NCBI GenBank assembly: GCA_041481445.1
Contig: JBGPBV010000135.1
Location: 1-17,962 of the forward strand
Source: AA29 sp041481445
Lineage (GTDB): Bacteria; Acidobacteriota; Vicinamibacteria; Fen-336
DNA: 17,962 bases
Direction of reading: 5' to 3'
The translations under genes were made by a program, and so were the position numbers. The notes under the pieces are model-generated. The model did no database searches. It was not told the origin of the DNA and was given only the letters and a program-made list of their open reading frames with translations. Position 1 is the stretch's first letter; every line of letters starts with the position of its first letter. This document shows positions 1-5,729 of the stretch, in pieces.

Positions 1-4
1 CTAG

Positions 5-21
5 CCCAAGTTCCGCAGTTC
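5..21 (+). repeat. left terminal inverted repeat of the IS
   Basis: The sequence CCCAAGTTCCGCAGTTC pairs, in reverse complement, with 1985-2001 (CCTGACTTCCGCAGTTC read inward). They match at 14 of 17 positions, the last 11 in a row. It is the likely transposase recognition end. Confidence 0.8.
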
Positions 22-72
22 AGGAAGTACGATCTAGTCGTTTCAATGGCTTAGACCGCCCGACCGCTGAAA

Positions 73-84
73 GTTGGCACTACA
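73..84 (-). repeat. 12-bp direct repeat inside the IS, copy 1 (holds the transposase stop codon)
   Basis: TGTAGTGCCAAC on the minus strand. The transposase stop codon TAG (82-80) lies inside it. An identical copy in the same orientation lies upstream of the gene at 1894-1905, so the repeat brackets the reading frame. Confidence 0.7.
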
Positions 85-1840
85 TTTCGGCGGGGGGTGT
101 CAGCAGCCTGAGGCGTTCGGGGAGTCGGAGACCGAGGCGGTCCAAGAGGTGCGCCTGGACCTTGTCGGGTCGGACGACGCAGCGGATGCGAAGCTCTCGA
201 CGGGGATCGTCAGCGGTCGGGAGAACGATGTCCGCGCTTTGCAGGCGGGCCAGCTCATCGAGGATGGTCCGAGGAGAGTTGCCCAGACCCGCATGCTTCT
301 GCCATTGCTCGAGAGTCTTCCAGAGGACGTAGGCCAGGAAGCAAACGAAGATGTGGGCTTGGACTCGCTCCTTCTTCTGGTGCCAGACGGGACGGATGGA
401 CAGCTCGGTCTTCTGGATCCGGAAGGCGGACTCGGCCTGGGTGAGTTGGATGTAGGTCTGCCAGAGAGTCTCCGCACTCCAGTCGTTCACGTTGGTGCGG
501 AGTACATAACAGCCCTCGCTGAAGCGCGAGAGACCCTCCCACTCGGGGCGAATCGACCAATCCAGGCGTAGCCCTGAGGGCAGACTCTGGTCCTCGACAA
601 GGGAAGCGAGGTAACGGCCGGCCGCGCGGGAGTTACGTTCCAGGAGCCGACCGATCTGTCGTTCGAGCGGACTGCGATCCAGTCTGCGACGAGCTTTCTG
701 AATACGTCGAGCGAGTCGGCCGAGACCTTCCTCGATGCGCAGCGCGAAGCGTTCGTGCATCGCTTTCTCCTTCTGGCGCCGCTCGGCGGACCGGCACAAG
801 ACGAAGGTTTCGGCGCCATCACGGGCCAGCTTGGCCTCGACACCTTCACGCACCGTCTGCCAGCCGCTTTCGTCCACGATCTGCTGGCGCCAGCGCTTGA
901 CCTCCTGTCGAGACGCTCCCAGCACGTACTTCCGACCCGTCGTCTGCAGCCAGGCGATGTTCTTCCGGCTCATCATTCCGCGGTCCATCACCCAGACTCG
1001 GTCCGCGAGACCAAAGCGAGCCTCCATCACGCCCACGATTTCCTCGACGGTCGTGACGTCCACGCGGTTGCCATCGAAGACTTCGTAGCTGAGCGGCACG
1101 CCTTCACGGGTCACCACCAGCGCGATGCACACCTGCTTGCAGTCCGGTCGATGATCGCGACTGTGGCCACGCCTCGCCTGGGGGTTCCCTTCGGCAAGCC
1201 CCTCGAAAAAGGTACTCGTGACGTCGTAGAGCAGGAGGTCGTACTCGAGGTCGAAGAGCTCGCCCAGTCTCTTCTGGAGGTGCTCCTCGATCGTCCTTTT
1301 GTGGGGCAGCAGCCGGTCCAACGCCCGGTAGAGTCGATCGTCGTTGACCTGCTCAGAGGGCAAGCCCAGCATGTCTTCGAGCGCGGTCGTGCGGTAGAAG
1401 TCCTCCGCGATGTGCAGCTCGCTCGACGGCTCGCACAAACGAGACATGACCAGCACGGCCGCGACCGTGGGCCAGGGGACCTCCGCCCGTCCCTCCGGCA
1501 TCAGCTCCGCGCACAGCCGGTCCAGGCCCAGCGCCCGCCACAGCGTCCACGAAAGCCAGACGTCCCCAAACCGCCGCGTCCGCTCCAGCCGTACGCGATC
1601 CAGACGGATCGCTATCGTCTGCTCCGCTCCAGCCCGCTCTTCGAAAAGCTCGTACTGATCCGCCCGGCCTGTCATTCGACGTGCCAAAGCGTCGGCCCTC
1701 AGTCGTCCCTGCGCATCCAGTTCGCCAAGCTGCGCGACCGTCTCTTGCACCACTTTGCCGTTGCGGCGGACAGACCGAACCAGGCGCCAGTAGGTGTGCG
1801 CCTTCCCATCCTTTCGCACCGTCGAGTGCCGCAGGTACAT
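80..1840 (-). CDS. IS1634-family (IS4 superfamily) DDE transposase
   Basis: This 586-residue DDE transposase carries out cut-and-paste movement of the surrounding element. The N-terminus (MYLRHSTVRKDGKAHTYWRL) is typical of IS1634-type transposases and sets the start at the ATG at 1840. The frame stays open to a GTG at 1885, but the extra residues (WWVVWVCDF) do not look like family sequence, and neither start has a clear ribosome binding site. The likely catalytic triad is Asp206 (LLLYDVTST), Asp286 (VWVMDRGM) and Glu470 (LTQAESAFR). A lysine follows the Glu by seven residues, as in the IS4-type Y-(2)-R-(3)-E-(6)-K signature region. Length is normal for the family and no frameshift is seen, so the element may still be active. 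The stop codon is TAG. Confidence 0.9.
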   Translation of the reverse strand: MYLRHSTVRKDGKAHTYWRLVRSVRRNGKVVQETVAQLGELDAQGRLRADALARRMTGRADQYELFEERAGAEQTIAIRLDRVRLERTRRFGDVWLSWTLWRALGLDRLCAELMPEGRAEVPWPTVAAVLVMSRLCEPSSELHIAEDFYRTTALEDMLGLPSEQVNDDRLYRALDRLLPHKRTIEEHLQKRLGELFDLEYDLLLYDVTSTFFEGLAEGNPQARRGHSRDHRPDCKQVCIALVVTREGVPLSYEVFDGNRVDVTTVEEIVGVMEARFGLADRVWVMDRGMMSRKNIAWLQTTGRKYVLGASRQEVKRWRQQIVDESGWQTVREGVEAKLARDGAETFVLCRSAERRQKEKAMHERFALRIEEGLGRLARRIQKARRRLDRSPLERQIGRLLERNSRAAGRYLASLVEDQSLPSGLRLDWSIRPEWEGLSRFSEGCYVLRTNVNDWSAETLWQTYIQLTQAESAFRIQKTELSIRPVWHQKKERVQAHIFVCFLAYVLWKTLEQWQKHAGLGNSPRTILDELARLQSADIVLPTADDPRRELRIRCVVRPDKVQAHLLDRLGLRLPERLRLLTPPAEM

Positions 1841-1893
1841 GCGATTGCCAGCACTGAAATCGCACACCCACACCACCCACCACAAGAGGGTAG

Positions 1894-1905
1894 GTTGGCA
1901 CTACA
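1894..1905 (-). repeat. 12-bp direct repeat inside the IS, copy 2 (upstream of the transposase)
   Basis: An exact second copy of TGTAGTGCCAAC, about 54 nt upstream of the chosen transposase start. Its role is unknown. It could be a subterminal transposase binding site or a regulatory element. Confidence 0.65.
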
Positions 1906-1984
1906 CGCCCTTTTCGAGAGCTCACTCCAGACAGAGCAAGCAATTCCAGAAGACCGACCCACGAAAATAGTCGCTACCGCCTGG

Positions 1985-2001
1985 GAACTGCGGAAGTCAG
2001 G
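1985..2001 (-). repeat. right terminal inverted repeat of the IS
   Basis: Read inward on the minus strand, this is CCTGACTTCCGCAGTTC, the partner of the left repeat at 5-21. CTAG follows at 2002-2005. Confidence 0.8.
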
Positions 2002-2014
2002 CTAGCGGCCGCCC

Positions 2015-3346
2015 TCAGCGCCGCCGCCGCCACCGCCAGGAGGCGTAGGCGGGAACGCCGCTGAGCAGGATGGCCATGCCCAGCAGCGTGTCGCGCGGGC
2101 GCTGGGCCACGAGGTTGGCCACGAACAGCCAGCAGCCGGCGACGAAGACGCCCGTGGTCCAGGGATGGCCGGGCGCGCGGAATCCCGCCCCCGCGTGGCC
2201 CTCACGCCGCCGGAAGACGAACAGGCAGGTGGCGGTGAGGCCGAAGAAGATGAAGTCGACCGCGATCATGTAGTCGAGGATCTGACGGTAGCGGCCCCAG
2301 GCCGTGAGCAGCATCGCGAACGCGCCCTGGAGCGCGATCGCGGTCACGGGCACGCGCGTCTTCGGATGGATGCGGCCCACGCGCTCGAAGAAGACGCCGT
2401 CCTCGGCCATGGCGAAGTACACGCGGGGGGCGGTCAGCATCGACTGGCTGAGGAACCCGAGGGTCGAGATCGCGATCCCGGCCGCGATCAGCCACGCGCC
2501 CGGCGCCCCGAGCGCGCGCTCCATGACCGCGGAGGCGGGGGCGGCGGTCTCGGCCAGCCCCGGCCCCCCCAGCGCGCGCACGCAGACCCAGTTCACGGCC
2601 AGGTACAGCACGACCACGCCGCTCACTCCGAGGACGAGCGCTCGGGGCAGGTCGCGGCGCGGATCCCGCAGCTCGCCGGAGACGAAGCTCGACGTCTGCC
2701 AGCCGCCGTAGGCGAAGAGAACGGGGGCCATCGCCGCCCCGAACGCGAACACGCCCGCCAGCGCGTCCGGCCGCAGGGGCCCGGCGGCGGGGCCGGCGGG
2801 GGCGGGGGAGACGAGCAGCGCGCCCGCGGCGACGAGGGCGGCGATCGCGCCGATCTTCAGGACCATCAGCGCGGATTGCACGCGGTTCCCCATGGCCACG
2901 CCCAGGCAGTTCACGATCGTGAGGGCGGCCAGGGCGGCGATGCCGAGAACGGGCTCGGGCCAGGCCACGCCGAGGAGGCGGCCCGTGTAGCGGGCGAAGA
3001 TCAACGCCACCGCCGCCATCCCGCCCGTCTGCACGACGAGCAGCAGGACCCAGCCGTAGAGGAACGCGGCCAGCGGGTGGTAGGCGTCGCGCAGGTACGC
3101 GTACTGTCCACCGACGCCCGGCCGGCGCGCCGCCAGCTCGGCGTAGACGAGCGCGCCCAGCAGGGCCATCACGCCCCCGGCGGCCCAGGCCCCGAGGAGG
3201 AGCGGCGCCGTGGGCAGCTCGCGGGCGACCTCGTGCGGGTTGGCGAAGATGCCCGAGCCCACGATGCCGCCCATTACGAGCATCGTGGCGTCGAAGGCGC
3301 CGATGCGGCGGACGAGAGAGGAAGCGCCGGCGGGTGGGGAAGCCAT
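2015..3346 (-). CDS. APC-superfamily amino acid permease
   Basis: This 443-residue inner-membrane transporter probably moves amino acids or polyamines by proton symport or exchange. The first membrane helix carries the APC hallmark GGIVGSGIF (residues 26-34), preceded by RRIGAFDATMLVMG. The pattern of hydrophobic segments fits the 12 helices normal for the family. Examples lie around residues 18-35, 48-70, 90-125, 140-190 and 200-260, with a paired set at the C-terminus. The protein ends in an arginine-rich tail. The start is the first Met in frame; no good Shine-Dalgarno sequence precedes it. It follows the GntR-type regulator by 38 nt on the same strand, so the two may be co-transcribed. 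The substrate cannot be told from sequence. A polyamine/ethanolamine or LAT-type exchanger is equally possible. Confidence 0.88.
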   Translation of the reverse strand: MASPPAGASSLVRRIGAFDATMLVMGGIVGSGIFANPHEVARELPTAPLLLGAWAAGGVMALLGALVYAELAARRPGVGGQYAYLRDAYHPLAAFLYGWVLLLVVQTGGMAAVALIFARYTGRLLGVAWPEPVLGIAALAALTIVNCLGVAMGNRVQSALMVLKIGAIAALVAAGALLVSPAPAGPAAGPLRPDALAGVFAFGAAMAPVLFAYGGWQTSSFVSGELRDPRRDLPRALVLGVSGVVVLYLAVNWVCVRALGGPGLAETAAPASAVMERALGAPGAWLIAAGIAISTLGFLSQSMLTAPRVYFAMAEDGVFFERVGRIHPKTRVPVTAIALQGAFAMLLTAWGRYRQILDYMIAVDFIFFGLTATCLFVFRRREGHAGAGFRAPGHPWTTGVFVAGCWLFVANLVAQRPRDTLLGMAILLSGVPAYASWRWRRRR

Positions 3347-3384
3347 CGCGCGGCGATGTTAGTCGATCGGAGGAGTAGCCGGCC

Positions 3385-4494
3385 TCAGCCCTGGGCGCCA
3401 CAGGACTTCCGCACGATCAGCGTCCCGTGAAGCAGGATGTCGCGCGTGGGCAGGTCCGCGCCGGAGGCGCGGTCCAGCATCGCGGCCAGGGCGGCGGCGC
3501 CGATCTGGCGCGTGGGCTGGCGCAGGGTGGTCAAGGGCACCGGCAGCAGGCCCGCGTAGTCCACGTCGTCGATGCCGGCCAGGCGCACGTCGCGCGGGAG
3601 CTCGTAACCGAGGTCGAGCAGCGTCCGCATGAGGCGGGCGGCCGTCCGGTCGTTGGCGCACACGATCGCCTCCGGACGGCTCGCCTCCATCAAGCCGCGC
3701 ACGCGCGCGGCGTCGGCGGGGTCGAGGCGATGGGCCAGCGATCGCTCCACCGGCGCCTCCCAGGCGTGGAGGGCCTCGCGGTAGCCGGACTCGCGGGCGT
3801 CCACGGTGGCGGCGGCGTTGTCGAGGGCCACGAACGCGATGCGGCGGGCGCCCAGGCGCAGGAGGTGCTCGGTGACCACGTAGCCGGCGCGCCGGTTATC
3901 GATCCCGACCAGGTCGTGGTGCCCGCGCTCCGGGTAGGGGACGACGGTGCGGTCGAGCAGCACGACGGGGATGCGCGCGTCGTCCAGGGCCTGCGCGATC
4001 CGGCGGTTGACCGCGTCCTTGTCGGGAGTGAGCTCGAGGGGCGCGAAGAAGACGCCGGACAGGCGGCGCTCGACGTACTGCCGGCACAGCTCCCAGGCCC
4101 GCTCCGCCTTGGAGCCGGCGGAGGCGGGGATGCTGCCCCAGACCAGCGCGTGCTGGCGGGCGAGCGGGGACGCCATCATCCCCTGGCACATGGGCTCGAA
4201 GATCTCGGTCTCGCCGAGGTCGGGTATCAGGAGGCCGAAGGACATCGCGGGCCCTTCCGACGGCGCCCGGACGTAGGTCCCCGATCCCGCGCGGCGCTCG
4301 ACCAGCCCCGCGTGCTGGAGGTCCTTCACGGCGCGTCCCACCGTGATCCGGGAGGCACCGAACTGGCGCACCAGCTCGGCCTCGCTCGGCAGCCGGTCTC
4401 CGCGCCGGAGCCGGCCGGACTGGATCTCTCCCTCGAGGGCTCGGTAGACCTGCTGATACTTCGGAGCCTTGGGGGTCGCAGTCTTGTCGGACAT
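3385..4494 (-). CDS. GntR-type transcriptional regulator with LacI-like effector domain (AraR-type architecture)
   Basis: This 369-residue DNA-binding regulator has two parts. Residues 11-76 form a GntR winged helix-turn-helix (KYQQVYRALEGEIQSG, LPSEAELVRQFGASRITVGR, GSGTYV). Residues 86-369 form a LacI/periplasmic-binding-type sensor domain (FGLLIPDL, VVLLDRTVVP, AIVCANDRTAARLM, AGIDDVDYA) ending in the usual LIVRKSC tail. Such proteins normally bind a small sugar or sugar derivative that releases them from DNA. The start is set at the ATG at 4494; the frame stays open upstream to 4551, but that stretch lies across the promoter. The -10 box ends 6 nt before this ATG and there is no Shine-Dalgarno sequence, so the mRNA may be leaderless. 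The divergent HAD phosphatase gene and the downstream permease are its likely targets, along with its own gene. Confidence 0.88.
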   Translation of the reverse strand: MSDKTATPKAPKYQQVYRALEGEIQSGRLRRGDRLPSEAELVRQFGASRITVGRAVKDLQHAGLVERRAGSGTYVRAPSEGPAMSFGLLIPDLGETEIFEPMCQGMMASPLARQHALVWGSIPASAGSKAERAWELCRQYVERRLSGVFFAPLELTPDKDAVNRRIAQALDDARIPVVLLDRTVVPYPERGHHDLVGIDNRRAGYVVTEHLLRLGARRIAFVALDNAAATVDARESGYREALHAWEAPVERSLAHRLDPADAARVRGLMEASRPEAIVCANDRTAARLMRTLLDLGYELPRDVRLAGIDDVDYAGLLPVPLTTLRQPTRQIGAAALAAMLDRASGADLPTRDILLHGTLIVRKSCGAQG

Positions 4495-4500
4495 GTGAAG

Positions 4501-4529
4501 ATGATATGACAACTTTGTGCGACTGTCGA
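4501..4529 (-). promoter_or_regulatory. sigma70-like promoter of the GntR-type regulator gene
   Basis: On the minus strand, a -35 box TCGACA (4529-4524) and a -10 box TATCAT (4506-4501) are separated by 17 nt; each matches consensus at 5 of 6 positions. The expected start of transcription falls on or next to the A of the ATG at 4494, which suggests a leaderless transcript. Confidence 0.55.
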
Positions 4530-4538
4530 GACCGATAG

Positions 4539-4552
4539 TGTGAATGATCACA
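4539..4552. promoter_or_regulatory. palindrome TGTGA-N4-TCACA between the divergent promoters (candidate operator)
   Basis: This perfect 5-bp inverted repeat, TGTGAATGATCACA, lies between the two divergent -35 boxes. The arms resemble the Crp half-site, but the 4-bp spacer is shorter than Crp's 6, so a GntR-type dimer is a better candidate. The assignment is inference from position and symmetry. Confidence 0.4.
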
Positions 4553-4569
4553 ACGAATTAGCGTAAGAC

Positions 4570-4598
4570 TTGACGGACGTAGCGGCTTTGGCTATATT
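4570..4598 (+). promoter_or_regulatory. strong sigma70-like promoter of the HAD phosphatase gene
   Basis: A -35 box TTGACG (4570-4575) and a -10 box TATATT (4593-4598) are separated by an ideal 17 nt; each matches consensus at 5 of 6 positions. In so GC-rich a sequence such a match is unlikely to be chance. The expected transcription start is near 4604-4606, exactly where the next palindrome begins. Confidence 0.75.
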
Positions 4599-4605
4599 CG
4601 GATGT

Positions 4606-4629
4606 GTCAGGCTGGCATATCAGCCTGAC
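4606..4629. promoter_or_regulatory. 24-bp palindrome at the transcription start of the HAD gene (operator or 5' hairpin)
   Basis: Perfect 9-bp arms GTCAGGCTG and CAGCCTGAC surround the 6-nt centre GCATAT. The palindrome starts at the predicted transcription start and ends 4 nt before the Shine-Dalgarno sequence. As DNA it is well placed to be a repressor operator. As RNA it would be a stable 5' hairpin. The adjacent GntR/LacI-type regulator is the obvious candidate binder, by inference from position. Confidence 0.6.
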
Positions 4630-4633
4630 GTCC

Positions 4634-4639
4634 AGGAGG
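4634..4639 (+). promoter_or_regulatory. ribosome binding site that fixes a TTG start
   Basis: AGGAGG is a perfect Shine-Dalgarno sequence, 6 nt before the TTG at 4646. It decides the start of the HAD gene in favour of this TTG. The upstream in-frame GTG at 4604 lies at the transcription start itself and has no ribosome binding site. Confidence 0.8.
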
Positions 4640-4645
4640 TTCCCC

Positions 4646-5467
4646 TTGCCCAGTCCGCCGGCCGCACCCAAGCACTTCCTCTTCGCGTCCGACTTCGATC
4701 AGACCTTGAGCTTCAACGACTCGGGCCTCGTGCTGAGCGAGATCCTCGGCGCCTCGGACTTCGAGGCGAAGGTCGCCGGCCTGGCCGCGAGCAACCTCGT
4801 CCAGCAGGGCGGCGAGCTCGCGTACCTCATCCGCCACGACCCCGAGTTCCGGGGCGTCCGCCGCGAGCACCTGCTGGAGACGGGCCGCCGCGTGCGGCTG
4901 AGGAAGGACATCCCGGTGCTGATGGAGTTCCTGGCCCGCGGTCTCGAGGACTGCCGCTTCTCGTTCTTCGTGATCTCGGCCGCCCCACGGGAGGTCGTCC
5001 AGTCCGCGCTGGAGGGGATCGTCCCCGCCGAGCACATCTTCGGGACCGAGTTCGACTACGACGCGTCGGGCGAGGTGCGCTCCATCCGGCGCGTGCCCGC
5101 CGGCTACGGGAAGGTGTCGGTGCTGGAGGAGCTGGAGGCGCGCCTCGGGATCGAGCCCGGACGGACGATCTACGTCGGCGACGGCAGCTCGGACGTGCAC
5201 GTGATGCTGCACGTCAACAACCGCGACGGCTTCACGATCGCGGTGTCGGAGAACCGCCACCTCGCGCGCATCGCCCGGAGCACCGTGCTGAGCGACAACG
5301 CCTTCAGCGTCGTGGTCCCCGTGCTCGACCAGATCCTGGGGCTGCGCTCGGCCGAGATCCGCATCCTCGTCGAGTCCTACGGCCTCACTCTCCACGAGTG
5401 GGAGAAGGAGCGGACCGACCGCGTGACCCTGCGCGTGCCGGCAGCGGCGGACGGCGCCGTCGCGTGA
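4646..5467 (+). CDS. HAD-superfamily phosphatase (phosphoserine phosphatase-like)
   Basis: This 273-residue cytoplasmic hydrolase has all four HAD motifs. Motif I is DFDQT (Asp16 nucleophile, Asp18 acid/base). Motif II is the Ser in FFVISAAP (about 111). Motif III is the Lys in YGKVSVLEEL (about 156). Motif IV is GDGSSD (178-183). The spacing, with a helical cap between motifs I and II, fits the HAD-IB group that includes phosphoserine phosphatase and MtnX. The natural substrate is unknown, and the sequence is not close enough to serB to use that name. A perfect ribosome binding site 6 nt upstream sets the start at TTG. The stop overlaps the GTG start of the small membrane protein by 4 nt. 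Transcription probably starts at 4570-4605, controlled by the divergent regulator. Confidence 0.85.
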   Translation: MPSPPAAPKHFLFASDFDQTLSFNDSGLVLSEILGASDFEAKVAGLAASNLVQQGGELAYLIRHDPEFRGVRREHLLETGRRVRLRKDIPVLMEFLARGLEDCRFSFFVISAAPREVVQSALEGIVPAEHIFGTEFDYDASGEVRSIRRVPAGYGKVSVLEELEARLGIEPGRTIYVGDGSSDVHVMLHVNNRDGFTIAVSENRHLARIARSTVLSDNAFSVVVPVLDQILGLRSAEIRILVESYGLTLHEWEKERTDRVTLRVPAAADGAVA

Positions 5468-5712
5468 GCGCGGGCATCGCGCCCATGGTGGACCTGCTGG
5501 GCTGGGCGGCCACGGCCGTCTTCGTCGCGTCGTATTTCTGTGCCCGCCCGTCCACACTCCGCCGCACGCAGATGATCGGCGCGGTCATGTGGACGGCCTA
5601 CGGCGCGCTCCAGCACGCCGCCCCGGTCGTGGTCGCGAACCTGCTCGTCCTCGGCGCCGCGGCCTGGACGGGGCGGCGCCAGGCCCGGAGGGCGAGCCCG
5701 CTCGCGGACTGA
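5464..5712 (+). CDS. small membrane protein, YgjV/CBU_0592-like
   Basis: This protein of about 82 residues has three hydrophobic segments: DLLGWAATAVFVASYF, a helix around MIGAVMWTAYGAL, and VVVANLLVLGAAAW. The order 'LGW..a..f..SYf......R..q..g...W..YG......pvv..Nl' resembles the small inner-membrane YgjV-like and CBU_0592-like families, whose function is unknown. The GTG start at 5464 overlaps the stop of the HAD gene (GTGA), which implies translational coupling. An in-frame ATG at 5485, giving 75 residues (MVDLLGW...), is an alternative start with a cleaner first helix. The gene ends 4 bp from the stop of the convergent GT39 gene. Confidence 0.7.
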   Translation: MSAGIAPMVDLLGWAATAVFVASYFCARPSTLRRTQMIGAVMWTAYGALQHAAPVVVANLLVLGAAAWTGRRQARRASPLAD

Positions 5713-5729
5713 GCCCTCAGCGTCCCGCG
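5703..5729. terminator. possible bidirectional terminator hairpin at a tail-to-tail gene junction
   Basis: An inverted repeat covers both stop codons of two convergent genes only 4 bp apart. The inner stem is CTGA/TCAG (5709-5712 with 5717-5720) around the loop GCCC. The outer stem is CGCGGA against TCC-GCG with small bulges. There is no T run, so intrinsic termination is uncertain in either direction. Confidence 0.35.

Larger units (their letters stand above)
1..2005 (-). mobile_element. IS1634-type (IS4 superfamily) insertion sequence, complete
   Basis: This is a complete insertion sequence with a single transposase gene on the minus strand. Its ends form 17-bp terminal inverted repeats (5-21 and 1985-2001) that match at 14 of 17 positions and share the core TTCCGCAGTTC. 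Immediately outside each repeat is CTAG (1-4 and 2002-2005). This is either a 4-bp target duplication or, since CTAG is its own reverse complement, an extension of the repeats. The base composition is visibly less GC-rich than the rest of the window, in keeping with recent arrival. The element sits 9 bp beyond the stop codon of the amino acid permease gene and breaks no visible reading frame on that side. The window begins exactly at its outer edge. Confidence 0.85.

Noticed and set aside
755..2005. 416-residue plus-strand reading frame through the IS
   Set aside because: It is antisense to the transposase, has no recognisable domain, and its composition mirrors the transposase codons.
3427..4509. 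360-residue plus-strand frame opposite the GntR-type regulator
   Set aside because: It is rich in Gly, Arg, Ala and His, with no domain. The opposite strand has an unmistakable winged helix and LacI-like domain.
4539..4552. Crp-type binding site
   Set aside because: The arms match TGTGA/TCACA, but the spacer is 4 bp instead of 6. It was kept only as a candidate operator.
4570..5463. Long plus-strand frame upstream of the small membrane protein
   Set aside because: It is an arginine/proline-rich shadow of the HAD gene. Only the part from 5464 has real protein character.
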